From contig CM022669.1 of assembly GCA_012295275.1 (NCBI GenBank), forward strand, positions 5,624,368 through 5,688,367: a DNA stretch of 64,000 nt, written 5' to 3'. The notes under the pieces were generated by a model that saw only the letters and a program-made list of their open reading frames with translations, did not search any database and had not been told where the DNA came from. Every line of letters starts with the position of its first letter. Within the stretch, counting starts at the first letter, position 1. The translations under genes were made by a program, and so were the position numbers. Positions 11,723 to 24,250 of the stretch are shown in pieces. Source of the DNA: Chrysomallon squamiferum (lineage: Eukaryota > Mollusca > Gastropoda > Neomphalida > Peltospiridae).

Positions 11723-12493
11723 ATGGGCACACTCTTTGAATGCCTGAGGGAGGCACGTCTTGAAAAATACTATCCAGCATTTCGAGCTAATGGTATCAAT
11801 CGGTCAGAGATGCTGTCACGACTGACCCTAGATGACTGCATGGCTTTGGGTATTACATCTCTTGATGATAAAAGACGAGTCATAGAACTGATAAATATCA
11901 TCAAGTCAGTTCACACTGCCAACCAATCTACTCCAGCTAATAAACCCAGATCTGATACCACAGTTAGACGTAACTTAGAAAACAGACAACACACTGCAAG
12001 TGCAGCATACCAGCTGCAGACATCAGGGTCTTCGCGAGTCCTTGAAGTCACTAGAGATGTTGTAGTTCACGATCGGATGCCAAATTTCTCTGCTGCATCG
12101 TACATGGACATGTTGCAATTACTGAGTGAAAGCAGCGACAGCGCATCATCGGATGATTCAGTCCACTCAGGCTACCAACCAACTAGAAGCAACATTAATC
12201 GCTCCAACATGAGTGCACCACCAGCCCGAGTGAGTCATCCTGCTGTAGAGAGAGTTAAACATGACAAGGGCTACAATTACGGAGTTCCAAATGCCACAAC
12301 CAAACTAAAATCTAACATGAGTGCTGCCAAGCCAAACAGCGAGGACCGAATTAGGGTCTGTGTTAGGAAGCGACCTCTGACACGCAAAGAGATCAAGGGT
12401 CGTGACCCTGACATTGTAGAAGCAGATAATGCAACTGCTGTGATTGTGAATGAACCAAAACAGGCAGTTGACCTAACAGCTTTTACACTTCAG
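11723..12493 (+). CDS. KIF24: KIF24-like copy 1, exon 1 (SAM domain and motor start)
   Basis: 257 codons from ATG to the donor CAG|gttagt. The ATG follows a 44 nt 5' UTR after an acceptor at 11,678 (tttacag). Starts [20 protein letters not shown]; ends in the first motor strand, at AFTLQ. Fully open. Confidence 0.8.
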
Positions 12494-13077
12494 GTTAGTT
12501 TGTTTTGGTGTCATGATTTTGATTTATTTATTTTATTAAATTATTTATTTATTCTAAATTAGGTTTTTATTCCAGTAATACAAATAATAACTGAATGTTA
12601 TAAAAAATTACAACTGTGGTTTATTAGATAATATTTTATGAGATTGTAAAAAAAAGAAATGGTGGTTAAAATATCTTTAGCTACACTCTTGAGGTTAAAA
12701 TTATTTTTTCAGATAGTTTTATCTATAATTCAAATGATAAAGATGATAAGAAAAAGTATATGTCTGTAAGATAAGAGAAAACTGATATCACAACAAATAA
12801 AAAAAGATGTGGACATTTAACAATCATAGAAATTCTGATTATTAATTACTATTATTATTGACTATCATCATCATCATCATTATTATTTAACTCTTTGACT
12901 ACTTAAGTAAAAATTGGCCAATAAATTACTTTCTAGTGTATCTAAAATTTGTAATAAATATAATTTGTTTTTTCAGCATGAATTTATTTTTAAAAAAATG
13001 TCATCATAATCTAATCTATGAATTGTATGTATTTTTTAAAATTATTTGTATTTTTATTAATTTAATTTTTATTGTAG

Positions 13078-13293
13078 TGCAAATGCAACATGTGTTGCCT
13101 ATGGGCAGACTGGTGCAGGTAAAACTCATACAATGATTGGCAATGAAGATGTTCCAGGACTTTATGTTTTGGCTGCCCAAGATATTTTCTCCATCATGGA
13201 GTCTGGTCAGTATGGGACAGGACTTTGCTTGTGGGTCAGCTTTTTTGAGATATACTGTGGTCAGCTGTTTGATCTTCTCAATAGGAGACAGAG
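13078..13293 (+). CDS. KIF24: KIF24-like copy 1, exon 3 (P-loop)
   Basis: 216 bp between ttgtag and gtcagt. Holds [13 protein letters not shown], the motor P-loop, and [14 protein letters not shown]. Two differences from copies 2 and 3: Val for Phe before AYGQ, and Ile for Met after HTM. Confidence 0.8.
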
Positions 13294-13527
13294 GTCAGTC
13301 ACATTTATTATTATGTTCACAGAGTTAAATAATTTTATTGTTGGAATTGTCATGGTACTAGCTGTAGTACTGGATGTGTTTTTGTTTTATTATCTCTCTC
13401 TCTGGGTGTTCGTTTTCATTATTTTTGTCACTGATAATTGCTACTCTTTGACACTGGTAAAAGTAGGGATAGTAAAATGACACGATTCATTTAAGAAATG
13501 TGTTATAATTTCTAAAACCTGCATAAT

Positions 13528-13565
<38 letters not shown>

Positions 13566-13796
13566 TGTTATATATAAATCTTAAAAACACATACCTACCC
13601 ACTTTCATACATGCACAGATAGAGATACATTTATAGAGATAGATCTGTCCATATTTAGCAGATACCTGGCTTGTATTTTTTTAAATTATTATTATTTTAT
13701 TCTATTTAAATACACCAGCACTTTATACATCATGTGTGTGGTCTACTGAAAAAGGAGGGAAGTGTGTCTTAATTTCAGTGTTTGTGTTTGTTTTAG

Positions 13797-13884
13797 GTTA
13801 CATGCTAGAGAGGATGGATCTCACAAAGTATGTATAGCTGGCCTCATGGAAACAAAGGCAAAAGATGTTGCTGGATTAATTGAG
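13797..13884 (+). CDS. KIF24: KIF24-like copy 1, exon 4
   Basis: 88 bp between ttttag and gttaat. Encodes LHAREDGSHKVCIAGLMETK of the motor core. Same length and phase as in copy 2. Confidence 0.75.
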
Positions 13885-14022
13885 GTTAATTTTAAAATAT
13901 CTTTTTATTACTAATTCATCTCGTATGTTAGATGTGTTTCACTATACAGATGCATTTAGTTTGAATTTTGATTTGACAGTATTTATGTACTATGAAGATA
14001 TAATTAGTATATATGCCTTTAT

Positions 14023-14130
14023 TATGAAGTTTATATTTGTTAGTATATGTATATTTACTATGAAGTTTATATTTGTTAGTATATGTATCTTTACTATGAA
14101 GTTTATATTTGTTAGTATATATGTATACAT
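14023..14130. repeat. 36 bp minisatellite in KIF24 copy 1 intron
   Basis: Three units of tgaagtttatatttgttagt plus spacer, starting at 14025, 14061 and 14097. The same repeat is expanded in copy 2. Confidence 0.75.
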
Positions 14131-14411
14131 GTCTTTTAAGTTTGTATCTGTTAAAGTGTGCACGTTAATATATGTTCCTGTACTGTCATGCATATTTATT
14201 TGTGTGTTTATGTTAATAGTTGTGACTGTACTGTAATGTATTTCGTCAACTGTATTTACATTAATTGGTCTAAACTGTGATGAGTGTTTGTATATATATA
14301 TTAATATTTGTTAATTTATTTGTGTGTGTTTTGTGAGGTACTTACCTAATTTAAGTGTTTATCATCATTGTTTGTGTAAGTTAGTTTATTTATATTATAT
14401 GGATGTTGCAG

Positions 14412-14533
14412 GTTTTAGACTATGGTAACTCAGTAAGGAGTAAAGGAGCAACAGGAGTCAATCCAGACTCGTCATGGTCACACGCCATCCTGCAGATGGA
14501 AATCAGAGACAAGTCTGATAGAAAACTTGGCAG
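14412..14533 (+). CDS. KIF24: KIF24-like copy 1, exon 5 (switch I region)
   Basis: 122 bp between ttgcag and gttaac. Encodes the loop-9 (switch I) area, with NPDSSWSHAIL in place of the usual kinesin N-x-x-SSRSH: the Arg of SSRSH reads Trp here. Absent from copy 2. Confidence 0.75.
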
Positions 14534-14954
14534 GTTAACAACATTTCTGTCCATATGTTTTCCTGATCTCAGCTTTTCTGTATTTGTTTATAAATCCATC
14601 AAGTTTTTCAGTTCTCCTTCATATCTCTTACAGGGTGACTAACCATCATTTATCCATTAAATCACCTACAGCCTTTCTGTATGTTCATAAAACCTTCTGT
14701 TTTTAGTCTACATGTATATTCATCTCTCCAGCAATTGACTGATTGTTCATCTGATCAGCAGTCTTCCAAACAGTTTGTCCATCTGTCCACTGACTGTATG
14801 TCCTCCATCCATCCAGACATTTGTTTGTCCATGCATCTATGTGTTATTTAGATCATCTATCAATACTTTTATACAATTTTAAAATTGTTTGGTATTTCAG
14901 TTTTTACCAAGCAAATAATGTTTATATTTATTCAGAATCTTATGAAATTCTTAA

Positions 14955-15134
<180 letters not shown>

Positions 15135-15879
15135 TGATTTCAACCAGTCATTTGACATTTATCAACACACACGGCTTAATTCATATTGTTTTAAGCCTGA
15201 TTTCATCACGGTTTTTAAATACAAGTGTTAGAATGAAATATGTCTTGCTAAATGAAAATACATCCATTACATGCCAGGCACTTTGTGGAGAGAAAAACAT
15301 CTCCCATTTTTAATATTTTCTTTCTGGAAAACAATTCAAATTTAGTCTCCAGTTTTTGCTCCACTGACTTCTTGTTTATAATGTAAAAAATAAATGAAAT
15401 AAAAAAGAATAAATAAATAAATAATTGAATGAAAAATAAACAACTGCTGTTACTACTACTACTGCTACTATAATTACTATAATTCCTACTGTTACCTCTA
15501 ATAATGATAATAACAATAAATATAATATTAATAAACTGTTTTGAAATGAATAACCTAAAAAGCATCAGAAATATATAACCATATTATATTTCATTCAAAT
15601 TTATATCCAAAGTTTACTGCCAGACATTTCAAAACTTTAATATCATTACTATTTTGCAGTAACTATGTGTTAAGAAAAATGCTTTGAAACAGTCTGTGGT
15701 AATTTGTTATTTTTAATAAAAGTTATCAAATATATAGATGATTTTTTCTCTCTTAATGGAGTTTTGTGAATAAAACACCAAAACAAAAAAAAACTCAAAA
15801 CAAAAAATTTTCTTTTTTAAGAGACTGACAAAACTGAAAATGAAATCTTTTAAAAAGATTTAAAAATTTTAAATTTTTG

Positions 15880-15969
15880 GTCGACAGAGTCAAAGAATTG
15901 AAACGTCAAGGTTCCACTAAGAATCCTTCAGCTAGACAGGCAATGAATCTGCTTATGAATGATTATACT
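15880..15969 (+). pseudogene. KIF24: KIF24-like copy 1, stray late motor exon fragment
   Basis: An open stretch reads VDRVKELKRQGSTKNPSARQ and on to a stop at 15,970. DRVKELK is the conserved end of the kinesin-13 motor (neck side). No polypyrimidine tract or clear acceptor precedes it and the expected LKECIRAL...NTLRYA part is missing, so a deletion boundary lies near 15,880. The unit 2 boundary follows immediately. Confidence 0.5.
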
Positions 15970-16366
15970 TAAAAAGTCATCTTACCCTTGAAACCACACA
16001 TATGTACTCTCTCTCAGAGACACACTGACAACGTAAGTTTGACACATAAGTTCAGGCTGGTTTTAACAGCTGTTTACGAAGACATATGCTTTCTGAATTT
16101 TTTCTTTTCCGTTTTCTTTTGTTTCACCATAAATATGAAGCCTACACAATTATTCTGTACTTCTATCACTACAATACCGCTTTTCTTTGCTTTTTTTTGT
16201 CGGACCTTTTTTTATTTTTTTTTTGTTCTGCAAATAATAATATTATGATTACCATGGTATTGTTAGAGTGAGAGAAAGCAACTATATGGGCGGCTAAATA
16301 ATAAATATTAGTTTTGGAATCGCTTTACATGTTTGTGCCACATTATTCCTTCAGGCTAGAGTTAAC

Positions 16367-16402
<36 letters not shown>

Positions 16403-16922
16403 TTCTGTTGTTTTTATTTCTCTTATTGTCACTATTATTATTATTATTGCTATTATTATTATCATTTCATATAACTGTTGTTGTTGTTAATAATCATTAT
16501 TGTTGTTGTTCTCGTCTTCATTATTATTATTTTGTTTCCTTTGTTTTCCTACGGATAATGTTTGTATGCTGCCTGACAAAATAATTTGCTACTGTTATTT
16601 AAGTAAATGTTTGTTATACATTGTTGTTAATGATTATATAAATTATTTGTTGTATTTTAGTACCTACTTTTATTCATAATATTTTATTTACATAATTTAT
16701 TTACGCGTGTTTAACAATATATTGTGCATACACAGTTCATACTTGTAACAGTGTTTAAAGCCAACATATCTCAGCTCGTTTTATCTTTTCCTCAAGAACT
16801 CTTCATTCATGTATATCATGTGACTAAACATTTCTTTGACAGGTCAACCAGGTTTCAAAAACAGGCTATTATGGAAGTCTTCCATGAATTTCCTTTCGAC
16901 GATATAAACAGAAGCCCGCACA

Positions 16923-16965
<43 letters not shown>

Positions 16966-17700
16966 CCACTTTAGACTGTAAAAAATAATATATCACGATT
17001 CTCTTCACGCTACAGCAACGGTTGCCAACCAGACGTCCACTCAGGGAGTAATGGTGGTTAGCGAGCTACATTCAAAATGTCACAAGGCTGAGATGTGTAA
17101 TAATAATAATGTATAAAAACACTCAGTATAGGCTTATAAAATTAAATTAAAAGTTTCATACATCTTTAAATGCCTTTTCAGTTATAATCACACTCGAAGA
17201 TGAAACTTAGAAAATGAGTTTGATGTTATTTCGTAAGATCACAAAAAGCTTGGCGTCCGTGTGAAAATTCATTTAAGTAAACAAGTAGAAAAAACGTTTG
17301 GGAGCCACTGGACTAGAGTGTAGAGGTGATCATTTTTTTCCAGTAAACCTATAACACTAAGTTGTTGTTTATTTATTATTATCTTTTATTAACGAAAGCA
17401 TTACTATACATTTATTAAATCATACACTTACAGCATAAAATATTAACAGTTTTTACAATACTATAAACATAAATAAACTGAAGATTAAACATTTATTTAA
17501 TCAAACAAAATCAAAATGGTAGCAAGCTTTCAAATGTCTGTCTATAAAAAATGAATATATATGTCAACGGACAGAGTAAGTTATAACTACAGTTTAATAT
17601 ATATTGTTATTTTGCTGATGTTTTCTCTGAATGTTAGTGACAGTCTTTATATTTGTGACGAGCTTTATCTTTGTTCATTTGTTTGTTAGCTTAGTCCCGC
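15970..17700. repeat. Unit 2 start: duplicate of the GIMAP 3' flank
   Basis: Colinear and near identical to 1-1,730 and to 55,165-56,930, including the ATT array, the TG array and the hAT-like MITE. The homology to unit 3 begins at the gattata(c/a)ttaaaaag boundary, marking the duplication breakpoint. Confidence 0.75.
17016..17310. mobile_element. hAT-like MITE, copy in unit 2
   Basis: Same element and same flanking site as the one in unit 1 (right flank gactagag at 17311-17318; left flank decayed to cgctacag). It was carried along by the segmental duplication rather than inserted independently. Confidence 0.55.
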
Positions 17701-17704
17701 TCAC

Positions 17705-17960
17705 TTCCCTAGTCCTGACTTTCGGATCATTTCTTGTGTTTCTAGTTTTAGAAGTCATTGTTCCAAGTTTCCCACGCACCTTTGTCTTAGTTCTCTTTGT
17801 CCGTTTTCTAGGAAAACGTGTGGTCTTTTTTCTACTTGACTGTACAGCTGTTCTTGCATCTGATCTTGAACGATCCTGTTTGCATGACCGTTTTCAAAAA
17901 AATTCAAAGAAAATACCTGTGCAGCATTATAAAGACATCTACCCATATCAAATAATCTTG
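17705..17960 (-). pseudogene. GIMAP-C, C-terminal fragment (minus strand)
   Basis: Encodes the GIMAP C-terminal region (MGRCLYNAAQ, HVFLENGQRELRQR, VGNLEQ). In this copy the codon after GNLEQ is TGA where GIMAP-A has AGA; related sequence continues past the stop to about 17,705. It stands in the original minus orientation, but the coiled coil and G domain that should precede it are replaced by an inverted segment, so it is cut off from its own G domain. Confidence 0.7.
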
Positions 17961-18239
17961 TAGACTGTTTTTTTTTTGTTTTTTTTGCTTTTGCTTTTTT
18001 CGTGAGATCCGACATAGTATTTCTTCTTTATTATATAAATACATAGAAATAAACGAATTACGGAAATATATCCATGAGGCTGGTGTGAAATGAATTTCCC
18101 AGTATCTAACAGGTCACAACAACAAACAAACCCAGACCTAAGACTTTCCCATATAACAATTTTTCTTGACCCACTAAAACTTTTCAGTTAAGGACTGTAA
18201 AGAAAATGAGAAAAAAAAAAACATGTTTGATTTGATTAT

Positions 18240-19010
18240 GTGGAAGATAATTTTTATAATAATGTATCTTCAACATTATTTTCAGCTCCCCAAAATGTCA
18301 AGACATTCAGACTAGTTATGATTGGAAAAACATACGCAGGTAAAAGTGCATCAGCTAACTCTATCCTCGGAAAACCTGCATTCTGTTCTGAATTCAGCAT
18401 GTCGTCGATTACAAAGAAGTGTGAAAAGGCAACTACAAATCGGTTTGGTTACGAATTAGAAATTATTGACACACCCGGATTTCTGAACACTAACCTGTCA
18501 GAAGATGAGGTCAGTAAGAAAATTAAAAAGATGTGTTAAAATGTGTCTTCGAGGTCCACACGCCTTTATCCTTGTCATCAGATGAGGACAACGATTTACC
18601 ATCAACGAACGAAACATAATTGAATTTTTCAAAAAGAATTTTGGTGAAGGAATGCTGCAGTACTTGTTTGTGTTGTTTACTGGCATGGATTATCTGGAAA
18701 GACACGGAAGGAAGCTAAAACAGTTTATTAAGACAGCTCCTAATGATCTGCAAGATTTTCTCAGAACGATTGAAGACAGATATTTTGGAATAAATAATAT
18801 CGAAGACGGTCCAAAGAAAACAACAGAGCCGGTTGAGGATATCCTGAAAGCAGTTGATTTAAATTTATCTAAGCATCGAGTAGCATACTACACATCAGAA
18901 ATGCTACAAAAAGCAGAGGAAGAGGAGAGGCAACAAAAAGAGAAAGAAGAGAGAAAGGAACAAGAATTGATGGAACAAAAAAATTAAAGAACGAATGCAA
19001 CAAAAAGAAA
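18240..19010 (+). pseudogene. GIMAP-C, inverted G domain with frameshift and stop
   Basis: Reads plus-strand, opposite to every other GIMAP here. The 99-codon start frame has the P-loop motif as GKTYAGKS (Tyr for Gly) and DTPGF. A one-base T insertion at about 18,526 shifts the frame and ends it at KKMC-stop. The next frame resumes at KMCLRGPHAF, has a TGA just before GQRF, and continues through FTGMDYL and the start of the coiled coil to another frameshift at about 18,984. At least three disabling changes. The segment 17,963-19,010 is the reverse complement of what is 2,200-3,440 in unit 1. Confidence 0.8.
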
Positions 19011-19186
19011 GCGATACAATTATAGCAAATTATATCAGATCGTTAAACAGAAACCGAAATAAAACAAGAAATATATTGCATCGGATCTCTGGATGGATGT
19101 TCGATGTACTACTGAGAAAATGACACCAAAACAGGCTGTTCTGTACATTTCCATTTGACGATAGGTATACATGCTACAGAAGCATT

Positions 19187-19301
<115 letters not shown>

Positions 19302-19698
19302 TTCCGCTTATCAGTGTAAAAAATAATGTATCAAGCAGGTGTATAAGATTTCAACTTTATTATGCAAATGAGTTGAAGAATTGACAGCATAAGAATGGCA
19401 CTACAGAAAAATATCTGCTCTATATCTAATGTTAAAACCAATTATTTTAAAACCTAATATTATCTATATTATTTTGTGTTTCTGGGGCTAACACTTCTGA
19501 AAACTGCATATATCTACAAGGGAGATGCATACATTATATACAATAATTATACATACTTCCACATAGATACGTAAATGCAATAATTGAGGATTTAAATTAT
19601 AAATTGGCTAAAGGTAATAATATCGAGTATCGCTATCAATTGTGCTGTCCCAGGGTTTTTGAATTCTTGCCATTTGTGCTTATCCTAATGATCTAGTA

Positions 19699-20396
<698 letters not shown>

Positions 20397-20429
20397 ATGA
20401 TCATACTTTGAAAAGATCTCTTTAGCTTC

Positions 20430-20780
20430 GATACCACAGATACGTATTCTTTCAGAGACACACTGATAACATAACAATAGGTTTTAACAATAGTTTACGA
20501 AGTCGTGAGCTACGTATTCTTTCTTTCTTACTTTTTTTCGTGTTTTTTTTTTTTTTAACAGAAATAGTACTCCTACACAAATAATTATTCTATGCTTCTA
20601 CTAATACAATATTGTTGTGTTTTTTTTTGTTGTTGTTTTGTTTTTTAATCCGTAAAAATATTATTATGATTACCATTGTATTGTTAGAGAGAGAGAAAGC
20701 AACTATATGGGCGGTTTAATAATAAATATTAGTTTAGGAATCGCTTTACATATTGTGCCACATTATTCCTTCAGGCTAAG

Positions 20781-20825
<45 letters not shown>

Positions 20826-22060
20826 GCTTTTATTGTTATTATTATCATCATTATTATTGCTGTTGTTGTTACTATTTTTATAATTAACTGGACTGTTTTT
20901 TGCTATTACTGTTATTGTTATTATTATCATTTCACATAACCGTTAGAGATTATTATTATTGTTATTATTATTATTATTGTTATTGTTGTTGTTGTTATTA
21001 GATCATAATCATCATCATTATTACTTTCTTTCCGTTGTGTTTCTTTTTGTTAGAGTACTCATGATACTTTTATTCATGCTGACAAAATAATTTGCTGCTG
21101 TTATTTAAGTATATGTGTATTATACCGATCGTTGTTAATGATTATATAAATTATTTGTTGTTGTTTACTATCGTCGTTTATTGATAATATTTTATTTATA
21201 TAATTAATTTACGTCAGTGAAACCATGTATTTTGTACACAATTCATAGATGCAACGTTTTTCATACCTAAGATGTAGCAACTTGTTTTATCTTTTGCTCA
21301 AGAACTCTTGTTTCACGAGGAACGCGTATGTTGTGACTAAGGATTTCTTTCACAGGTCAACCAGGTGTTAAAAACAGGCTATTCTGCAGGCTTTACGTGC
21401 ATTTCCATTTGACGATATAAACATAAGCCCCGCACAACTGTTTGATTGCGTGTGTATGTGAGTGTGTTACTCCATTTGATATCTTGACACTAAAATATAA
21501 TATATCAACCTTCTCTTCACGCTAGATTGCCAACCAGTCATGCACGGACCCCCACTGGTGACTGCGTTCAAAATATCAGAAATGTCTTCTATAATAATTA
21601 TGTATAAAATTACTCACGATAGGCTTATAAAGTTAAATTTAAAATTACATACATCTTTAAGTGCCTTTTCAGTTACATACATCACCACACTTGAAGATGA
21701 GTTTGGTGTTATTTAATAAAAATCACAAAAAGCCTGGGATCTATGGAAAAATTCATTTAAGTAAACACGTAGAAAAAAGGTTTGTAAACCACTGCACTAG
21801 CGTGTAGAGGTGATTACTTTTCATAGTAAATGTATTACAAAATGTTGTTGTTTATTTATTATCTTTTATTAATAGGTCGAACAGCATTACACTATATTTA
21901 TTAAATCATATACTTGTAGCATAAAATAAAAAATAATTTTTCAAAATCATATTACCGACAACACCGCTATACAATCATAGCAAACTATATCATCCTGAGG
22001 AACGCATACATCACGTGACTAAATATTTCCTTGACAGGTCAACCAGGTGTTAAAAAACAG
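20430..22060. repeat. GIMAP 3' flank copy without a gene, tandem block 1
   Basis: Diverged duplicate of the unit start (compare 20,650-20,760 with 250-360), including the ATT array and the MITE. The part from about 20,840 onward is repeated in tandem at 22,530-23,705, about 1.67 kb away. No GIMAP coding sequence remains. Confidence 0.65.
21527..21794. mobile_element. hAT-like MITE, diverged copy
   Basis: Decayed version starting near ttgccaacc and ending at aaccactg, next to cactagcg. It sits in a diverged copy of the GIMAP 3' flank that has lost its GIMAP gene. A further copy ends at 23450 in the neighbouring tandem block. Confidence 0.4.
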
Positions 22061-22128
22061 GCTGTTCTGTACATTTCCATTTGACCATACGTACAAGTGT
22101 TACACAAGCATATCAGATCTTTAAATAG

Positions 22129-22266
22129 GAACCGAAATAAAACAAGAAATATATTGTATCGGATCTTTGAATAGGAACCGAAATAAAACAAGAAATATAT
22201 TGTATCGGATCTTTGAATAGGAACCGAAATAAAACAAGAAATATATTGTATCGGATCTTTGAATGG
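22129..22266. repeat. 46 bp tandem repeat, three units
   Basis: Units start at 22129, 22175 and 22221 with gaaccgaaataaaacaagaa. The unit is the core of an interspersed repeat found singly at about 5,030, 9,520, 19,055, 19,955 and, more diverged, 25,390 and 59,010. The copies are often followed by gacacc and an AAT run. The local amplification is between the core and the AAT tail. Confidence 0.75.
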
Positions 22267-22299
22267 ATGTTCGATGTACTACTGGAAAAATGACACCAA

Positions 22300-22338
<39 letters not shown>

Positions 22339-22437
22339 TCATTTCTGTCATCAAAAGAGAATAATGGAATACAATGGTTCAAAATTCATGAGCAATTACT
22401 GTGTACACATATCTCCTACTTATATCTGTTTTTAAAG

Positions 22438-22440
<3 letters not shown>

Positions 22441-22499
<59 letters not shown>
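22441..22499. repeat. (GA)n microsatellite
   Basis: About 29 GA units following the same left context (ctgtttttaaagcca) as the larger GA array at 20,148, so it is part of the same duplicated element. Confidence 0.9.
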
Positions 22500-22501
<2 letters not shown>

Positions 22502-22529
22502 TTGTGGGTGTGCGTGCAATACATTGTTA

Positions 22530-23705
22530 TTGTTATTATTATCATCATTATTATTGCTGTTGTTACTATTTTTATTAATTAACTGGACTGTTTTTTGCTA
22601 TTACTGTTATCGTTATTATTATTATTTCATATAACTGTTAGAGATTATTATTATTGTTGTTGTTGTTGTTACATCATAATCATCATCATTATTACTTTCT
22701 TTTCTTTGTGTTTCTTTTTGTTAGAGTACTCATGATACTTTTATTCATGCTGACAAAATAATTTGCTGCTGTTATTTAAGTATATGTGTATTATACCGAT
22801 CGTTGTTAATGATTATATAAATTATTTGTTGTTGTTTACTATCGTCGTTTATTGATAATATTTTATTTGTATAATTAATTTACGTCAGTAAACCATGTAT
22901 TTTGTACACAATTCATAGATGCAAGGTTTTTCATAGCTAAGATGTCGCAAATTGTTTTATCTTTTGTTCATGAACTCTTTTTTCACGAGGAACGCGTATG
23001 TTGTGACTAAGCATTTCTTTCACAGGTCAACCAGGTGTTAAAAACAGGCTATTCTGCAGGCTTTACGTGCATTTCCATTTGACGATATAAACATAAGCCC
23101 CGCACAGCTGTTTGATTGCGTGTGTATGCGCCTGTGTTACTCCATTTGATATCTTGACACTGAAATATAATATATCAACCTTCTCTTCACGCTAGATTGC
23201 CACAGACCCCCACTGGTGACTACGTTAAAAATGTCAGAAATGTCCTATAATAATTATGTATAACATTACTCACGATAGGCTTATAAAGTTAAATTTAAAA
23301 TTACATACATCTTTAAGTGCCTTTTCAGTTACATACATCACCACACTTGAAGATGAGTTTGGTGTTATTTAATAAAAATCACAAAAAGCCTGGGATCTAT
23401 GGAAAACTTCATTTAAGTAAACACGTAGAAAAAAGGTTTGGAAACCACTGCACTAGAGTGTAGAGGTGATTACTTTTCATAGTAAATGTATTACAAAATG
23501 TTGTTGTTTATTTATTATCTTTTATTAATGGATCGAACAGCATTACACTATATTTATAAAATCATATACTTGTAGCATAAAATAATAATTTTTCAAAATC
23601 AAATTACCGACAACACCGCTATACAATCATAGCAAACTATATCATCATGAGGAACGCATACATCACGTGACTAAATATTTCCTTGACAGGTCAACCAGGT
23701 GTTAA
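22530..23705. repeat. GIMAP 3' flank copy without a gene, tandem block 2
   Basis: Direct tandem duplicate of about 20,840-22,060, including the MITE (right end at 23450). Differences are scattered substitutions and small indels. No gene. Confidence 0.65.
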
Positions 23706-23918
23706 AAACACATACACATATGTACATATGCTACACAAGCATTTCTGTGTGCGTGTGTGTGTGTGTGTGTTTGTGCGTGTGTGTGTGAGTGTGTGTGATT
23801 CTGCTTAATAATAAAATGTATTATATCAAGCAAGTGTAAAAGACTATAACTTTATTATACAAATGCATTGACATTTATTTCAGATCTTTAAATTGAAACC
23901 AAAATAATATGACAATAA

Positions 23919-23961
<43 letters not shown>

Positions 23962-23999
23962 AATGAGAATGCAGAGAGGTCGACACATTAACTTTTCAC

Positions 24000-24201
24000 G
24001 TAAGTTTAGTATATATACTCCCCCTCAAGTACATTCGCAAAGCAGGCCCGCGGCAAGCTAGAACAATATGTGTGCGTTCGTTCTCGCCAATGTTTTCATT
24101 TTACTCGTCAGCTGTGGCACTTTCGCTTCATATGTTTATAGTATTATAGATCTATATCCATCTACCTGCCAGTCTGTTTGTTAGTCTGCCTGCCTGTCTG
24201 T

Positions 24202-24250
<49 letters not shown>

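Noticed and set aside
13880-14236. 118-codon frame in the KIF24 copy 1 intron
   Set aside because: Repeating MKFIFVS pattern comes from the 36 bp minisatellite.
17631-17963. Plus-strand frame opposite GIMAP-C
   Set aside because: Antisense shadow of the GIMAP C-terminal sequence; the same happens at 1740-2042, 2184-2510 and 57,082-57,600.
22129-22266. Regular direct repeats, considered as a CRISPR-like array
   Set aside because: Repeats abut without spacers and the genome is eukaryotic; it is a plain tandem repeat.
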